64,000 nucleotides of DNA, from NCBI RefSeq assembly GCF_006715975.1, contig NZ_VFOF01000001.1, positions 1,891,001 to 1,955,000 of the forward strand. The letters run 5' to 3'. The notes below the pieces were generated by a model that was given only the letters and a program-made list of their open reading frames with translations, made no database searches and was not told where the DNA came from. The position numbers and the translations under genes are program-made. Position 1 is the stretch's first letter. Every line of letters begins with the position of its first letter. Shown here piece after piece: positions 1-8,496 of the stretch. The stretch is from Zymomonas mobilis. GTDB taxonomy: Bacteria > Pseudomonadota > Alphaproteobacteria > Sphingomonadales > Sphingomonadaceae.

Positions 1-1
1 C

Positions 2-33
2 AAAAAAAGCCGCCTGTAAAGGCGGCTTTTTTT
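2..33. terminator. Bidirectional intrinsic terminator
   Basis: A-tract, GCCGCC / GGCGGC stem with a short TGTAAA loop, then a T-tract. It is symmetrical, so it can stop transcription from both sides. It lies just past the end of the bamD gene on the minus strand. Confidence 0.85.
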
Positions 34-83
34 ATAGACGTTCCAAAATTTTAACCGAATTTTTGTTATCGCAAAAACCGCTA

Positions 84-1118
84 TTAATTACCAGAAGCAG
101 TGCCGTTTTTTGAGGAATCCTCGGCGGATGGTGCTGATGGCAACGGTGCGGAATTAACGGGCTTATTTGCCTGTTCTGGAGGATCTTCATGGCTTCCGAC
201 ATCATCTGATGGAACGGTTAGCTTGTCATCCTGTGAAGTCGCAGCAGCCGGAACCTTGGGATGGGAATCATCCGTGGTGTTTATGGCCGCATCAACCGTA
301 TCATTTTCAGGATTCTGTAAATGCACCTGCGTAAAGGCTTGTGGATAATGCTCTTTGATGAGGTGGTAGGCACGGCTATACCATTTTGAACCGGGGAAGT
401 TGGCACCCAAAACAGCCGCGGCATTACGGGCTTCGACACGTAAACCAAGTGCCAGATAGGATTCCGTCAAACGTTCCAAGGCCTCAGGCACGTAAGTCGT
501 CGTTTGGTATTCATCAATGACGCGCCGAAATCGCAGAGTGGCAGCCAGCCAGAGATGGCTTTGTTCATAAAAACGGCCAATCGCCATTTCTTTTCCGCCC
601 AAATGGTCATGAACCAAATCCATTTTTAATCGGGCATCAGCGGCATAGGCACTATCCGGATAACGCCGGATAAGATCATTCATGGAATCAAGGGCTAGCT
701 GGGTCGTATGCTGATCGTGGTTAACATCCTGAATCTGTTCATAATTATCCATCATGATCAGATACATCGCATAAGGCGCATCTTTGTTACCTGTATGGAT
801 AGATAAAAAGCGCTGTGCCGAGGCAATGGATGCCGAATAATTATGGTCCCGATAATTACAAAACGCACTCATCAACTGGGCACGCCGCGCCCAGATCGAA
901 TAAGGATGCTGGCGCTCTACTTCGTCAAAAAAAGCCGCAGCAGCCTTGTATTGGCTGTTATCCAGACTTTGTTTGGCGGCATTATAAAGCGTATCCACAT
1001 CCCGTGCGACATAACGGGTATCGGTCTTTTTTTTACCCCGACCAGCACAGCCAGCCATGGGCAAAATCGCAATAGCGGTCAAAGCTATTACCAAGGAACG
1101 AGAAAATTTTGAGGCCAT
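84..1118 (-). CDS. bamD: Outer membrane assembly lipoprotein BamD
   Basis: Likely BamD (ComL/YfiO), the essential lipoprotein of the BAM complex that inserts beta-barrel proteins into the outer membrane. The 344-residue product starts with a hydrophobic signal and a lipobox M-A-G-C with the lipidated Cys at residue 24. Residues about 38-255 have the TPR-like helical pairs of BamD (YNAAKQSLDNSQYKAAAAFF, then EVERQHPYSIWARRA). The last 80 residues are Pro/Asp/Ser-rich and low complexity, so the protein is longer than the E. coli one (about 245). The ATG is preceded by a purine-rich AGAGGCAG. The family call is firm; the role of the C-terminal tail is unknown. Confidence 0.88.
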   Translation of the reverse strand: MASKFSRSLVIALTAIAILPMAGCAGRGKKKTDTRYVARDVDTLYNAAKQSLDNSQYKAAAAFFDEVERQHPYSIWARRAQLMSAFCNYRDHNYSASIASAQRFLSIHTGNKDAPYAMYLIMMDNYEQIQDVNHDQHTTQLALDSMNDLIRRYPDSAYAADARLKMDLVHDHLGGKEMAIGRFYEQSHLWLAATLRFRRVIDEYQTTTYVPEALERLTESYLALGLRVEARNAAAVLGANFPGSKWYSRAYHLIKEHYPQAFTQVHLQNPENDTVDAAINTTDDSHPKVPAAATSQDDKLTVPSDDVGSHEDPPEQANKPVNSAPLPSAPSAEDSSKNGTASGN

Positions 1119-1313
1119 ATTCTGCCTCTATAATATTTTTTCGTTTAAGGAAACGGGACTCTTTCATTCACAGACGGTATTTTAACAGAAAAAGAGCGCT
1201 TTTGAGCTTGAAACGGACACATATTAAAATGCTAAAATAGCCGTTTCCATGAAAAATAATTATAGAATTAAAATTTTTAGCATGGCTATCGGATTAGAAA
1301 ACAACAACTCAAG

Positions 1314-1348
1314 ACCGGATATTCTCTGGTAGAACAAAAATATCCGGT
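1314..1348. repeat. Inverted repeat downstream of the LpoA-like gene
   Basis: ACCGGATATT and AATATCCGGT form a perfect 10-bp inverted repeat with a 15-nt loop, just past the stop codon of the minus-strand gene at 1379. No run of T follows, so it may be a processing or 3'-end stability hairpin rather than a standard terminator. Confidence 0.45.
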
Positions 1349-1378
1349 ATCTTGGTCTCAAAAAATTATATTTTCAGG

Positions 1379-2614
1379 TTATTTACTAAACCCCGATGGG
1401 GCGGGATCAATCACGTTAATACCGTCAGCAGAAACCTTTTGTATGGCTAGAGCATGTTCGGAAACGCCCTGATTATTAAAGCGGAAAGCGCCGTCGATGC
1501 CCATAAATCCATTGGGAGCAAACAGCTTCTTTTCAGGGAAATCACCATCAGACGGCCAGTTGGGTGAAATGCGAGCGGCTAATAATACCGCATCATATCC
1601 GAGGCTAGCCAAACGAGGAGGATTAACCCCGTAACGGGCTTTATATTTTACAGATAACTGACGAAACATACTGTCAGGGACAGAGGCGAACCAAGCATCA
1701 TAAAGAGCTGGAACATTTTTCAGCGTATTGTCATTTGACCATAATTCATTCCCCAATATCTGGGGTTTCACGCCGTCTTTCTTGGGCAATAAGGGTGCTA
1801 CCATTCGCGCGATCCGAGAAGAATCGGCAATCAAAACGGCATCATAATCCTGCCCCAGTTTGGTAACAGCATCGCTAATTTCTTGAGGTGTGCGATTGTA
1901 ATTAGCCATCGCGGCTACGCTACCACCGCTCGCGGCAACAGTGCGGAGCAAGGAAGCCGAGGCTTTCCGTCCATAAACGCCATTCGGGAGCAGCGCTGCA
2001 AAGCGAGATAATTTGTGATCCAAGGCGTATTTAACGACACGTTGAACACCGGGCCCAACGGTAAAGCTCATCGTATAAACGCCATTTCCGGCAATTGTGC
2101 TGTCATTGGAGAAGGTAATCATCGGGATATGCGCATTACGGGCAATCGGTGCCATTGCGCGAATATCACCGGAAAGAACGGGCCCTAGAATGAGTTTATT
2201 CCCGTCAGCAATCGCCTTGTTAACGGCAGCGACGGCACCCTTGGCACTATCGTAATAAGTGATTTTGATGCCTGTATGACGGTCGGCAATATCAGACACA
2301 GCCATTTGAGCGCTGTTCGCGATAGATTGGCCAATATTAGCAAAAGAACCCGATAAAGGGACAATGACCGCGACAGAATGCACAGCCTGTGCACGGGGCG
2401 CGTTAGGTGATTCCGAGTTATTAGAAAAAGAAGAATTATCCGCAGTCTGGTCTCGGTCAGACTGTTTTTCTATGGATGAAGAAGTGGGTGTATTGGAAGA
2501 GGCTGTTTTAGGATGAGATCCGGAAGAACCACCGCAGGCCGTTAACGTGGCGGTTAACAACAAACCGGATAAAAAAAGCATATTTTTTTTAAGCCGGTAG
2601 CGAAAAACATTCAT
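1379..2614 (-). CDS. LpoA-like lipoprotein, periplasmic-binding-protein fold (putative PBP activator)
   Basis: A 411-residue lipoprotein: signal with lipobox L-T-A-C (Cys 27), a Ser/Asn/Thr-rich linker to about residue 75, then a type-1 periplasmic binding protein fold (SVAVIVPLSGSFANIGQSI, later LILGPVLSGD and MITFSND). This is the architecture of the LpoA/YraM C-terminal domain, which activates penicillin-binding proteins in the cell wall. Context supports it: the gene is divergent from rsmI-yraN, as in the E. coli yraL-yraM-yraN locus. The N-terminal TPR domain of gammaproteobacterial LpoA is absent, so it could also be a plain branched-chain-amino-acid-type binding protein. A GAGGT ribosome site precedes the ATG. 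Confidence 0.75.
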   Translation of the reverse strand: MNVFRYRLKKNMLFLSGLLLTATLTACGGSSGSHPKTASSNTPTSSSIEKQSDRDQTADNSSFSNNSESPNAPRAQAVHSVAVIVPLSGSFANIGQSIANSAQMAVSDIADRHTGIKITYYDSAKGAVAAVNKAIADGNKLILGPVLSGDIRAMAPIARNAHIPMITFSNDSTIAGNGVYTMSFTVGPGVQRVVKYALDHKLSRFAALLPNGVYGRKASASLLRTVAASGGSVAAMANYNRTPQEISDAVTKLGQDYDAVLIADSSRIARMVAPLLPKKDGVKPQILGNELWSNDNTLKNVPALYDAWFASVPDSMFRQLSVKYKARYGVNPPRLASLGYDAVLLAARISPNWPSDGDFPEKKLFAPNGFMGIDGAFRFNNQGVSEHALAIQKVSADGINVIDPAPSGFSK

Positions 2615-2674
2615 ATTGACCTCATTCTTTTATACATTGCGGTGGGGGCCTCTCCTCTGCCATGACAAGAGACT

Positions 2675-3562
2675 ATGACTTTACCTGTTCAAGATAACGC
2701 CCAAGATATCCAACCCGACAAATTACAGCCCGGTTTGTATATCGTTGCGACCCCGATCGGCAATCTTTCTGATTTATCTTTAAGAGCTGCTGACATTTTG
2801 AAAAGAGCAGACCTTATTGCTGTAGAAGATAGTCGGGTAACTGCCAAATTATTACAGCATATGGGTATTAAGCGACCGATGATCGCCTATCACGACCATA
2901 ATGCGGATTATTTAAGACCACAACTTTTACCCCGCCTGAACCATGAAGCGATTGCTTTAGTATCGGATGCGGGCACCCCATTGATTTCTGACCCCGGATT
3001 TAAACTGGTTCGTGATGCGCGCCAAGCGGGCGCTTATGTCACCACCATTCCAGGGGCTTGTGCAGCCGTTGCAGCGCTGACTCTGTCCGGCCTTCCCTCG
3101 GATCGTTTTCTGTTTGTCGGCTTTTTGCCACCGAAAGAAAATGCCCGAAAAAAAGCACTGACGGAAATAGCGGCTATTTCAGCCACATTGATTTTTTACG
3201 AAACCAGTCCAAGGCTGGTATCGGTATTGACCAGTTTGCAAGAAATTTTAGGTAATCGTGAAGCGGCCGTTGTCCGCGAAATCACCAAAAAATTTGAAGA
3301 ATGTCAGACGGCACCGCTTTCGGAATTAATTACCCATTATGAGCAAAAGCCCCCCAAGGGCGAATTGGTTATTCTGGTGTCACCCGCCGATAAGAAAGCC
3401 GAAATAGGGCAAGATGAGGTCATCTCTCTGCTTCAGGCGGCGCTGGTAGACCATCCTGTCGGGAAAGCGGCGGCTTTGGTTGCCAAACAGACCGGATTAT
3501 CACGCCAAGATTTGTATGATCAGGCGATGCATCTACGCCAGCAATCTTCGGCTGATGAATAA
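2675..3562 (+). CDS. rsmI: 16S rRNA (cytidine-1402-2'-O)-methyltransferase RsmI
   Basis: RsmI (YraL) 2'-O-methylates C1402 of 16S rRNA with S-adenosylmethionine and supports decoding fidelity in the ribosomal P site. The 295-residue protein has the tetrapyrrole-methylase fold with family signatures: YIVATPIGNLSDLS near residues 22-35, VEDSR near 55, GTPLISDPGFKLV near 98, PGACAAVAALTLSGLP near 128. Length is normal. Its stop codon overlaps the start of the yraN-like gene by 8 bp, so the two are co-translated. Confidence 0.95.
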   Translation: MTLPVQDNAQDIQPDKLQPGLYIVATPIGNLSDLSLRAADILKRADLIAVEDSRVTAKLLQHMGIKRPMIAYHDHNADYLRPQLLPRLNHEAIALVSDAGTPLISDPGFKLVRDARQAGAYVTTIPGACAAVAALTLSGLPSDRFLFVGFLPPKENARKKALTEIAAISATLIFYETSPRLVSVLTSLQEILGNREAAVVREITKKFEECQTAPLSELITHYEQKPPKGELVILVSPADKKAEIGQDEVISLLQAALVDHPVGKAAALVAKQTGLSRQDLYDQAMHLRQQSSADE

Positions 3563-3932
3563 GAGCCGATATTTAAAAAGAAAAAAGGCAGAAAAGCTAG
3601 GTCGGCTAGGCGAGGTAATAGCGGTCTGGTGGTTAAGGTTGCATGGATGGCATATTGTTGAGCATGGTCGACGTGTTAAAACCCGATTAGGTGAAGTCGA
3701 TATTATTGCCAGACGGGGTAAATGCCTAAATTTTATAGAGGTAAAAACACGGAGATCGAAAGAAGAACTGGATCGAGCGATTGATTATGCGCGCCTAAAA
3801 CGGGTTGCTGCCGCAGCCCGTTATCTAGCGCCTCGCTTCATGCAGCCTGAAGACGATGTGACAATAGATGTTATCTTGTGGCAGCCATGGCATTGGCCAC
3901 GTCATCTTCGAAATGTTTGGCATGAAAATTGA
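3555..3932 (+). CDS. YraN family (UPF0102) endonuclease-like protein
   Basis: A 125-residue protein of the YraN/UPF0102 family, a small restriction-endonuclease-like fold of unknown precise function. The core motif is visible: GRLGEVIAVWWL, then RLGEVDIIARRG and FIEVKTRR, which supply the E...D-x-E-x-K-type residues of that fold. An upstream in-frame start at 3480 exists, but residues before the ATG at 3555 lie inside rsmI and do not resemble the family. The 8-bp overlap with rsmI suggests translational coupling. The rsmI-yraN pairing is conserved widely in proteobacteria. Confidence 0.88.
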   Translation: MNKSRYLKRKKAEKLGRLGEVIAVWWLRLHGWHIVEHGRRVKTRLGEVDIIARRGKCLNFIEVKTRRSKEELDRAIDYARLKRVAAAARYLAPRFMQPEDDVTIDVILWQPWHWPRHLRNVWHEN

Positions 3933-3984
3933 CTATAAACAAAATACAGACATTTATTTTGTGATTTTTCACATAAAAAATTTA

Positions 3985-4020
3985 AAAAAATAGCCTGACG
4001 CAGAAAAACCCGTCAGGCTA
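3985..4020 (-). terminator. Intrinsic terminator of the 4049-4669 lipoprotein gene
   Basis: TAGCCTGACG and CGTCAGGCTA form a perfect 10-bp stem with a 10-nt loop. On the minus strand it is followed by a run of seven T, directly downstream of the lipoprotein stop codon. It can also slow transcripts coming from yraN. Confidence 0.85.
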
Positions 4021-4048
4021 GATTATAAAAATAGAAAGCGATTAAAGG

Positions 4049-4669
4049 CTATTTGCCTCGTGAGCCACGGGCAATAGAATCTGCAATAGCCGCACTTTTT
4101 TTCATTTCAGCATTTTGCTTTTCAAGCTGATTTTTCTCGTTTTCTTTCTCTTCAGCTTCTTTTTTTTCTTTATTCTCTGGTTCGAGCACATTGCTCGGCG
4201 AGAGTTCTTTTACAGCTTTATGATACTGGTTATCATATTGTTCGTTGATAGATGGATCAGAAGGACGGTCGCCATCTTTAATATGTGCCGTCATCGGTGT
4301 CGTCATGCCCGTTGCCATGGCATCAGACATAATCTGGCTATCTTTAGATGTTTTGCCGTAACCTTGTTTAGATAGATCGGCAGTGCCTTTATCAATGACC
4401 TTGTCTTTCGGCAATTGTTTGGTCATCGCCTTGGTACCATCATCCGGCATACTGATAGGCTTTTCAGGAGCGGGTGCGCTGCTTAAAGGCCCGATTTCTG
4501 GCCCCGGTGGAACCGTGTTGGTTAACGGTTCCGTCTGCTCCATTTCTTTCGGAGTTAACGGGGTTTTATGATCAGCCTGATTTTGATCAGCTTTTTTATG
4601 ATGATCAGAACAACCGGTAACAACGACCCCTGCGGCTAAGGCCATCGCTATTAACCTGTGCATATTCAT
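4049..4669 (-). CDS. Putative lipoprotein, low-complexity charged protein
   Basis: A 206-residue protein with a signal peptide and lipobox V-T-G-C (Cys 20). The mature part is rich in Lys, Glu, Pro, Asp and Met, has no obvious domain, and ends in a Glu/Lys-rich predicted coiled coil (residues about 160-195). It is probably an envelope-anchored protein. It has its own terminator downstream and lies 50 bp after the L,D-transpeptidase gene on the same strand, so the two may be co-transcribed. I do not recognise a family. Confidence 0.7.
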   Translation of the reverse strand: MNMHRLIAMALAAGVVVTGCSDHHKKADQNQADHKTPLTPKEMEQTEPLTNTVPPGPEIGPLSSAPAPEKPISMPDDGTKAMTKQLPKDKVIDKGTADLSKQGYGKTSKDSQIMSDAMATGMTTPMTAHIKDGDRPSDPSINEQYDNQYHKAVKELSPSNVLEPENKEKKEAEEKENEKNQLEKQNAEMKKSAAIADSIARGSRGK

Positions 4670-4721
4670 AGCTGGAGAACGCCCCTATATAAAAAATAAC
4701 AAGAATTTTGCTGTGCCATAA

Positions 4722-6239
4722 TCAATTATTGTTGGATTGTCCCTGAACAGATTGCGCGATCGTTTCGATTTTTTGCGCCAGTAACTCGTCCCATTTATAA
4801 GGATCATTTCTGAAGCTGAGCGCATTTTCACCGTTACCGAAGGCTGTCCAGTAGAACAGGAAGACCGCAACAGGTTGTTTTAACCGAACGCGCTCGGTTT
4901 CGTTTTTGTCAATTTCACTGCGCAATCGATCGCCTGTCCATGCAGGATCGGCTGAAAGCAGTCGTTCCCCTAGGGCAACAGGATGTTCAAGGCGGATACA
5001 ACCATGACTTTCAAGACGGCTAAAGCGGCTAAATGCGCCGCGGCCTGGCGTATCATGGAGATAAACAGAATAGTTATTCGCAAAATCGAATTTCAACTGA
5101 CCAAGAGAATTTCTGGGGCCTGGTTTTTGTTGTAACCGTTGGCCCTGCCCATTTTCCCCGATAATTTTAAAGCCAGCCGACTGAAGATAACCCGGATGGG
5201 CTTTTTCTTTTGGCCATAATTCTTTTTTCGCAATGGAATCAGGCACATTCCAAGGTGGATTAATAACCAAGCTGTAGATGGTTGAACGCAGCATCGGCGT
5301 TTCATTACCTGGCCGACCTGTCACACTTTTCATCGACATGACAGGCTGATTTTTTTCAAACAGGGTCAAAACCGCAGCCGCGACATTCACCTGAATCCGA
5401 TTTTCCGGCAAGTTGCGGGGAAGCCAGCGCCAACGTTCCATATTCGCCATAATCTGATGAATTCGGAATTTAACGGATTGGTTCAAGGCTTCAACCGTTT
5501 GTCCAGAGACAACGCCGCTTGGGTTTAATCCGTAACGTTGTTGCGCCCGCCGAACGGCCGCTTTCAAACTGGCATCGAAATGGGATGAACCCGTATCCTC
5601 TAGCTCTTTATCTTCGATAGCGAGGCGCTTGCGAAGCGTTTTTACCCGCACACCTTCACTACCAACAGTTAAATCTGCCCCAACTGGAATAATCGGCCAG
5701 CCACCTTTTTCAGCGATTAAACGATAGTAAATCAAGCCGTTTTTTAGACCTGCATAACCAGAATAAGGCGGTGCTAAATTAGCGGCCCATTCGCCCAAGC
5801 TGTTATTATTGATAGCATTTTTAAAATCCGGCCATGGATCATAAAAATCTGGTTTCATACCCCAGTTTTTATCGAAATCATTGGAAGAAAGCCGCCCACT
5901 ATGAATAGCACGAGCGTAATCAAGGCTAGCCGCGATTAAGCTATCCCCGCTGAGATGATGCGCGCCAGCATCTTTTTTCTCACCAATCAGACCATCATCC
6001 CCTGCCCTATCGAGCAGATGATTGAGAAAAGCCGTCTGTTTTTCGGTTAAATTCAGACTTTCACGACGGGATGGCTGGGCCGCATTATGCGCCGTGGCCG
6101 TCTGCCCATTACCTGTTGCGGTCGTATTCGACTGAAGGGTTACTTGACCTTCAGTCGTATTACCTTGCGCAAAAGCAGGTATGGCTGACAAGAGGCAGGC
6201 TGGAAACAGAAAAGATTGATATAAACATTTGTGCTTCAC
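4722..6239 (-). CDS. Murein L,D-transpeptidase, YcbB (LdtD)-like
   Basis: Periplasmic L,D-transpeptidase that makes 3-3 cross-links in peptidoglycan. Visible parts: signal sequence (LYQSFLFPACLLSAIPAFAQ), an N-terminal domain, a PG_binding_1 repeat (GSEGVRVKTLRKRLAIED to GLNPSGVVSGQTVEALN), and the YkuD catalytic domain with the motif SHGCIR (His about 412, nucleophile Cys about 414) preceded by YLHDTPGRGAFSR. The order matches YcbB/LdtD, somewhat shorter than the E. coli protein (about 615). An ATG at 6299 gives 525 residues but has no ribosome site. The GTG at 6239, with AGGGGA nine bases upstream, puts the signal peptide at the true N-terminus (505 residues) and is preferred. Confidence 0.88.
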   Translation of the reverse strand: MKHKCLYQSFLFPACLLSAIPAFAQGNTTEGQVTLQSNTTATGNGQTATAHNAAQPSRRESLNLTEKQTAFLNHLLDRAGDDGLIGEKKDAGAHHLSGDSLIAASLDYARAIHSGRLSSNDFDKNWGMKPDFYDPWPDFKNAINNNSLGEWAANLAPPYSGYAGLKNGLIYYRLIAEKGGWPIIPVGADLTVGSEGVRVKTLRKRLAIEDKELEDTGSSHFDASLKAAVRRAQQRYGLNPSGVVSGQTVEALNQSVKFRIHQIMANMERWRWLPRNLPENRIQVNVAAAVLTLFEKNQPVMSMKSVTGRPGNETPMLRSTIYSLVINPPWNVPDSIAKKELWPKEKAHPGYLQSAGFKIIGENGQGQRLQQKPGPRNSLGQLKFDFANNYSVYLHDTPGRGAFSRFSRLESHGCIRLEHPVALGERLLSADPAWTGDRLRSEIDKNETERVRLKQPVAVFLFYWTAFGNGENALSFRNDPYKWDELLAQKIETIAQSVQGQSNNN

Positions 6240-6444
6240 CTGCTTTGGTCCCCTATTTGATGTCAGCACAACGCTTCCACGATCATTAAAATAGTGCATT
6301 TAAAAAAAACGAAAAATCAATGATTTATCCATCGATTTTGCATTCAATACTCGGTTAATTTTCTTTATTAAGTAAATAATCTTCTGTCTAGAGAATAGCC
6401 AATAGAAATAAACGCCGCCCTATTTTATCTTCGCTTCTGTGGCT

Positions 6445-7416
6445 TTAACGACGAAACCACTGCTTTTGGGCAAAATAAAGCGTAATAACAACGGCTATTA
6501 GAATACAAATCGCGATGACACCGTTAAATGCCCAAGGGGCATTGGCATAGGGAATGCCCGAGACATTCATACCGAGTAAGCCGGTTAAAAAGGTCAAAGG
6601 TAAAAATATTAAAGCCACAATAGAAAGTAATAAGCCACGCGTATCTATTTGTTCAGAGCGAAGATCAGTTAATTGTTCATGTAATAACGCTGCCCGTTCC
6701 CGAATAGCTTCGAGTTCTTCTGCCATACGGGCGAAACAGTCAGCGGCACTATGTAAATGAATACGGTCATCATCAGCGAGCCACGGCAAATGAGAATTAG
6801 CCATCGTTTCAAGCGCTTGACGTTGTGGCGTAGCAAAACGACGATAGCTGATCGCTTGCGAACGGACAGACGCAATGATGCGCCGCATTTCCCAAGCATC
6901 GTCTGAACTAAGGCGGGCTTCGCAGCTATCGACACGATCCCCCAAGGCCGCCACCACGGGATCAAGTGTATCGGATACTTTTTCAGCGATTAAGGCAATA
7001 AGATCGCCCGGATCATGAATTGCCCCGCTGTCCATAGCATCGACAATAGAGTTATTAGCCGCCAGCTCATCAAAGCAGACCGAAATAACAACGGAATGTT
7101 CGACCCATAAACGGATTGAGATCAATCCGTCAGGATCATCCTTTGGTGTAATGCCAAGACCACGAAGGTTAATTAAGGCGCCGGTATCGATAATTTGGAA
7201 ACGTGGGCGCGTTTCAACCGCACTTAAAGCCGAGATAGTCGGCTCTATAATCTTAGTATGACTTCTGAGCCATTCAGCGACTTTATCTGGACTGTCTTGC
7301 AGGCGAATCCAGATAAAGCTGTCACTGCTGTCATAGGGGAGAAAGGTAGAAAGCTTATCGATATTGATAATATCGACGGTTCCGTCTTTTTTTAAAAGAT
7401 AAGCTTTGATTTCCAT
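6445..7416 (-). CDS. CorA/ZntB-family divalent metal ion transporter
   Basis: A 323-residue member of the 2-TM-GxN family. A long cytoplasmic N-terminal domain is followed by two C-terminal membrane helices (about 257-280 and 295-315) separated by the G-M-N signature at 282-284. The following residues V-S-G-I-P-Y-A-N resemble the ZntB subgroup (GGIPG type) more than CorA proper, so zinc transport is likelier than magnesium uptake, but substrate cannot be settled here. The sequence just before the ATG carries a 21-bp copy of part of galU (see repeat entry). Confidence 0.82.
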   Translation of the reverse strand: MEIKAYLLKKDGTVDIINIDKLSTFLPYDSSDSFIWIRLQDSPDKVAEWLRSHTKIIEPTISALSAVETRPRFQIIDTGALINLRGLGITPKDDPDGLISIRLWVEHSVVISVCFDELAANNSIVDAMDSGAIHDPGDLIALIAEKVSDTLDPVVAALGDRVDSCEARLSSDDAWEMRRIIASVRSQAISYRRFATPQRQALETMANSHLPWLADDDRIHLHSAADCFARMAEELEAIRERAALLHEQLTDLRSEQIDTRGLLLSIVALIFLPLTFLTGLLGMNVSGIPYANAPWAFNGVIAICILIAVVITLYFAQKQWFRR

Positions 7417-7419
7417 GAT

Positions 7420-7440
7420 GCGCCCCGTGACAAAGATCAG
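7420..7440. repeat. 21-bp exact duplication, copy 1 (5' leader of the transporter gene)
   Basis: This 21-bp stretch, which begins GCGCCCCGTGACAAAG, is identical in sequence and orientation to 8196-8216 inside galU. It sits directly upstream of the transporter start codon, in the galU-transporter gap. A chance 21-bp match inside 64 kb is very unlikely. Confidence 0.85.
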
Positions 7441-7493
7441 CCTTCTTTGCCAACCTCTGTGGCGAGGCCATCATGTATCAAGAAAAGAAGGCT
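7439..7493. repeat. Inverted repeat downstream of galU
   Basis: AGCCTTCTTT and AAAGAAGGCT form a perfect 10-bp inverted repeat around a 35-nt loop that itself contains a TGGC/GCCA stem. It fills the gap between the galU stop codon and the transporter gene on the minus strand. No strong T-run follows, so it could be a weak terminator or a leader structure of the downstream gene. Confidence 0.5.
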
Positions 7494-7505
7494 TAATCCG
7501 TTAGA

Positions 7506-8372
7506 TTAAAAATTTTGACGATGCAGATATTCTCTGACCGCAGGGCCTATATCGGGCCTTTCCAAGGCTAAAGCAACATTGGCCTGAATAAATCCGGCTT
7601 TATCACCGCAATCATGCCGGATGCCGCCGAAGCGACAAGCATGGAAAGGTTGCTTTCCGATAAGCTGTGCCATGGAATCCGTTAACTGGATTTCGCCACC
7701 GACACCGCGATTATCCTGTGCCAATAAGTCCATAATTTCGGGCTGAAGAATATAACGTCCCGTCATAGCTAAACGCGACGGCGCTTTTTCTGGTTTTTCA
7801 ACCAATCCCTTGACTTCCGTGACATCGCCATCCGTCTTGCCTGGATCAATAATACCGTAACGATGGGTGTGTTCTTCGGGAACTTCCATCACCGTGACGA
7901 CATTGCCACCTTTTTCATTATAGGTATCGACCAACTGCGCTAAGCTAGGTTTTTCCGGATTCCAGAGCAATTCATCGGGCAAGAGAACCGCAAAAGGTTC
8001 GTCACCGATGAGATCACGAGCACACCAGACAGCATGCCCCAAGCCAAGAGGCTCTTGCTGGCGGATAAAGCAGGCGCGCCCCGGAGCGACCCGCGTCCCT
8101 TCCAGCAATTCCAGCATGGCTGTTTTGCCTTTGGAAACAAGAGAAGATTCTAACTCATAAGCGATATCGAAATAATCTTCGATGGCCTGCTTACCGCGCC
8201 CCGTGACAAAGATCAGTTCTTCAATACCGGCTGCCCGTGCCTCATCAACAGCATATTGTATCAAAGGTCGGTCAACGACCGGCAACATTTCCTTGGGCAT
8301 CGCCTTGGTCGCAGGAAGGAATCGAGTGCCTTGGCCTGCAACAGGGAAAATTGCTTTACGGACAGGTTTCAT
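7506..8372 (-). CDS. galU: UTP--glucose-1-phosphate uridylyltransferase GalU
   Basis: Makes UDP-glucose from UTP and glucose-1-phosphate in the cytoplasm, feeding polysaccharide, glycolipid and sugar-nucleotide synthesis. The 288-residue protein has the nucleotidyltransferase signature GQGTRFLPATKAMPKEMLP at residues 14-32, followed by DRPLIQYAVDEARAAGI, EQKPLGLGHAVWCA-type and GIRHDCGDKAGFIQANVALAL elements of GalU. Length is standard. The lysA operon terminator lies upstream, so galU has its own promoter. Confidence 0.95.
   Translation of the reverse strand: MKPVRKAIFPVAGQGTRFLPATKAMPKEMLPVVDRPLIQYAVDEARAAGIEELIFVTGRGKQAIEDYFDIAYELESSLVSKGKTAMLELLEGTRVAPGRACFIRQQEPLGLGHAVWCARDLIGDEPFAVLLPDELLWNPEKPSLAQLVDTYNEKGGNVVTVMEVPEEHTHRYGIIDPGKTDGDVTEVKGLVEKPEKAPSRLAMTGRYILQPEIMDLLAQDNRGVGGEIQLTDSMAQLIGKQPFHACRFGGIRHDCGDKAGFIQANVALALERPDIGPAVREYLHRQNF
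8196..8216. repeat. 21-bp exact duplication, copy 2 (inside galU)
   Basis: Same 21 bases as 7420-7440. Here they encode part of the conserved GalU segment LIFVTGRG, so this copy is the likely source and the one before the transporter gene the derivative. Confidence 0.85.
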
Positions 8373-8408
8373 AAAAAAACTTTTCTGCTGTTAGAATTAG
8401 ACAATTCA

Positions 8409-8440
8409 AAAAAGATAGTCCGCTATTTTGTAGGCGGACT
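8409..8440 (-). terminator. Intrinsic terminator of the argH-lysA operon
   Basis: AGTCCGC and GCGGACT form a 7-bp stem with a 10-nt loop. On the minus strand it is followed by ATCTTTTTTG. It lies between the lysA stop codon and the galU start. Confidence 0.75.
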
Positions 8441-8496
8441 CTTTTGAAGAACGCAAGACTAATCATAAAAGTTTCGAATGAATATAAGCTGATAGC

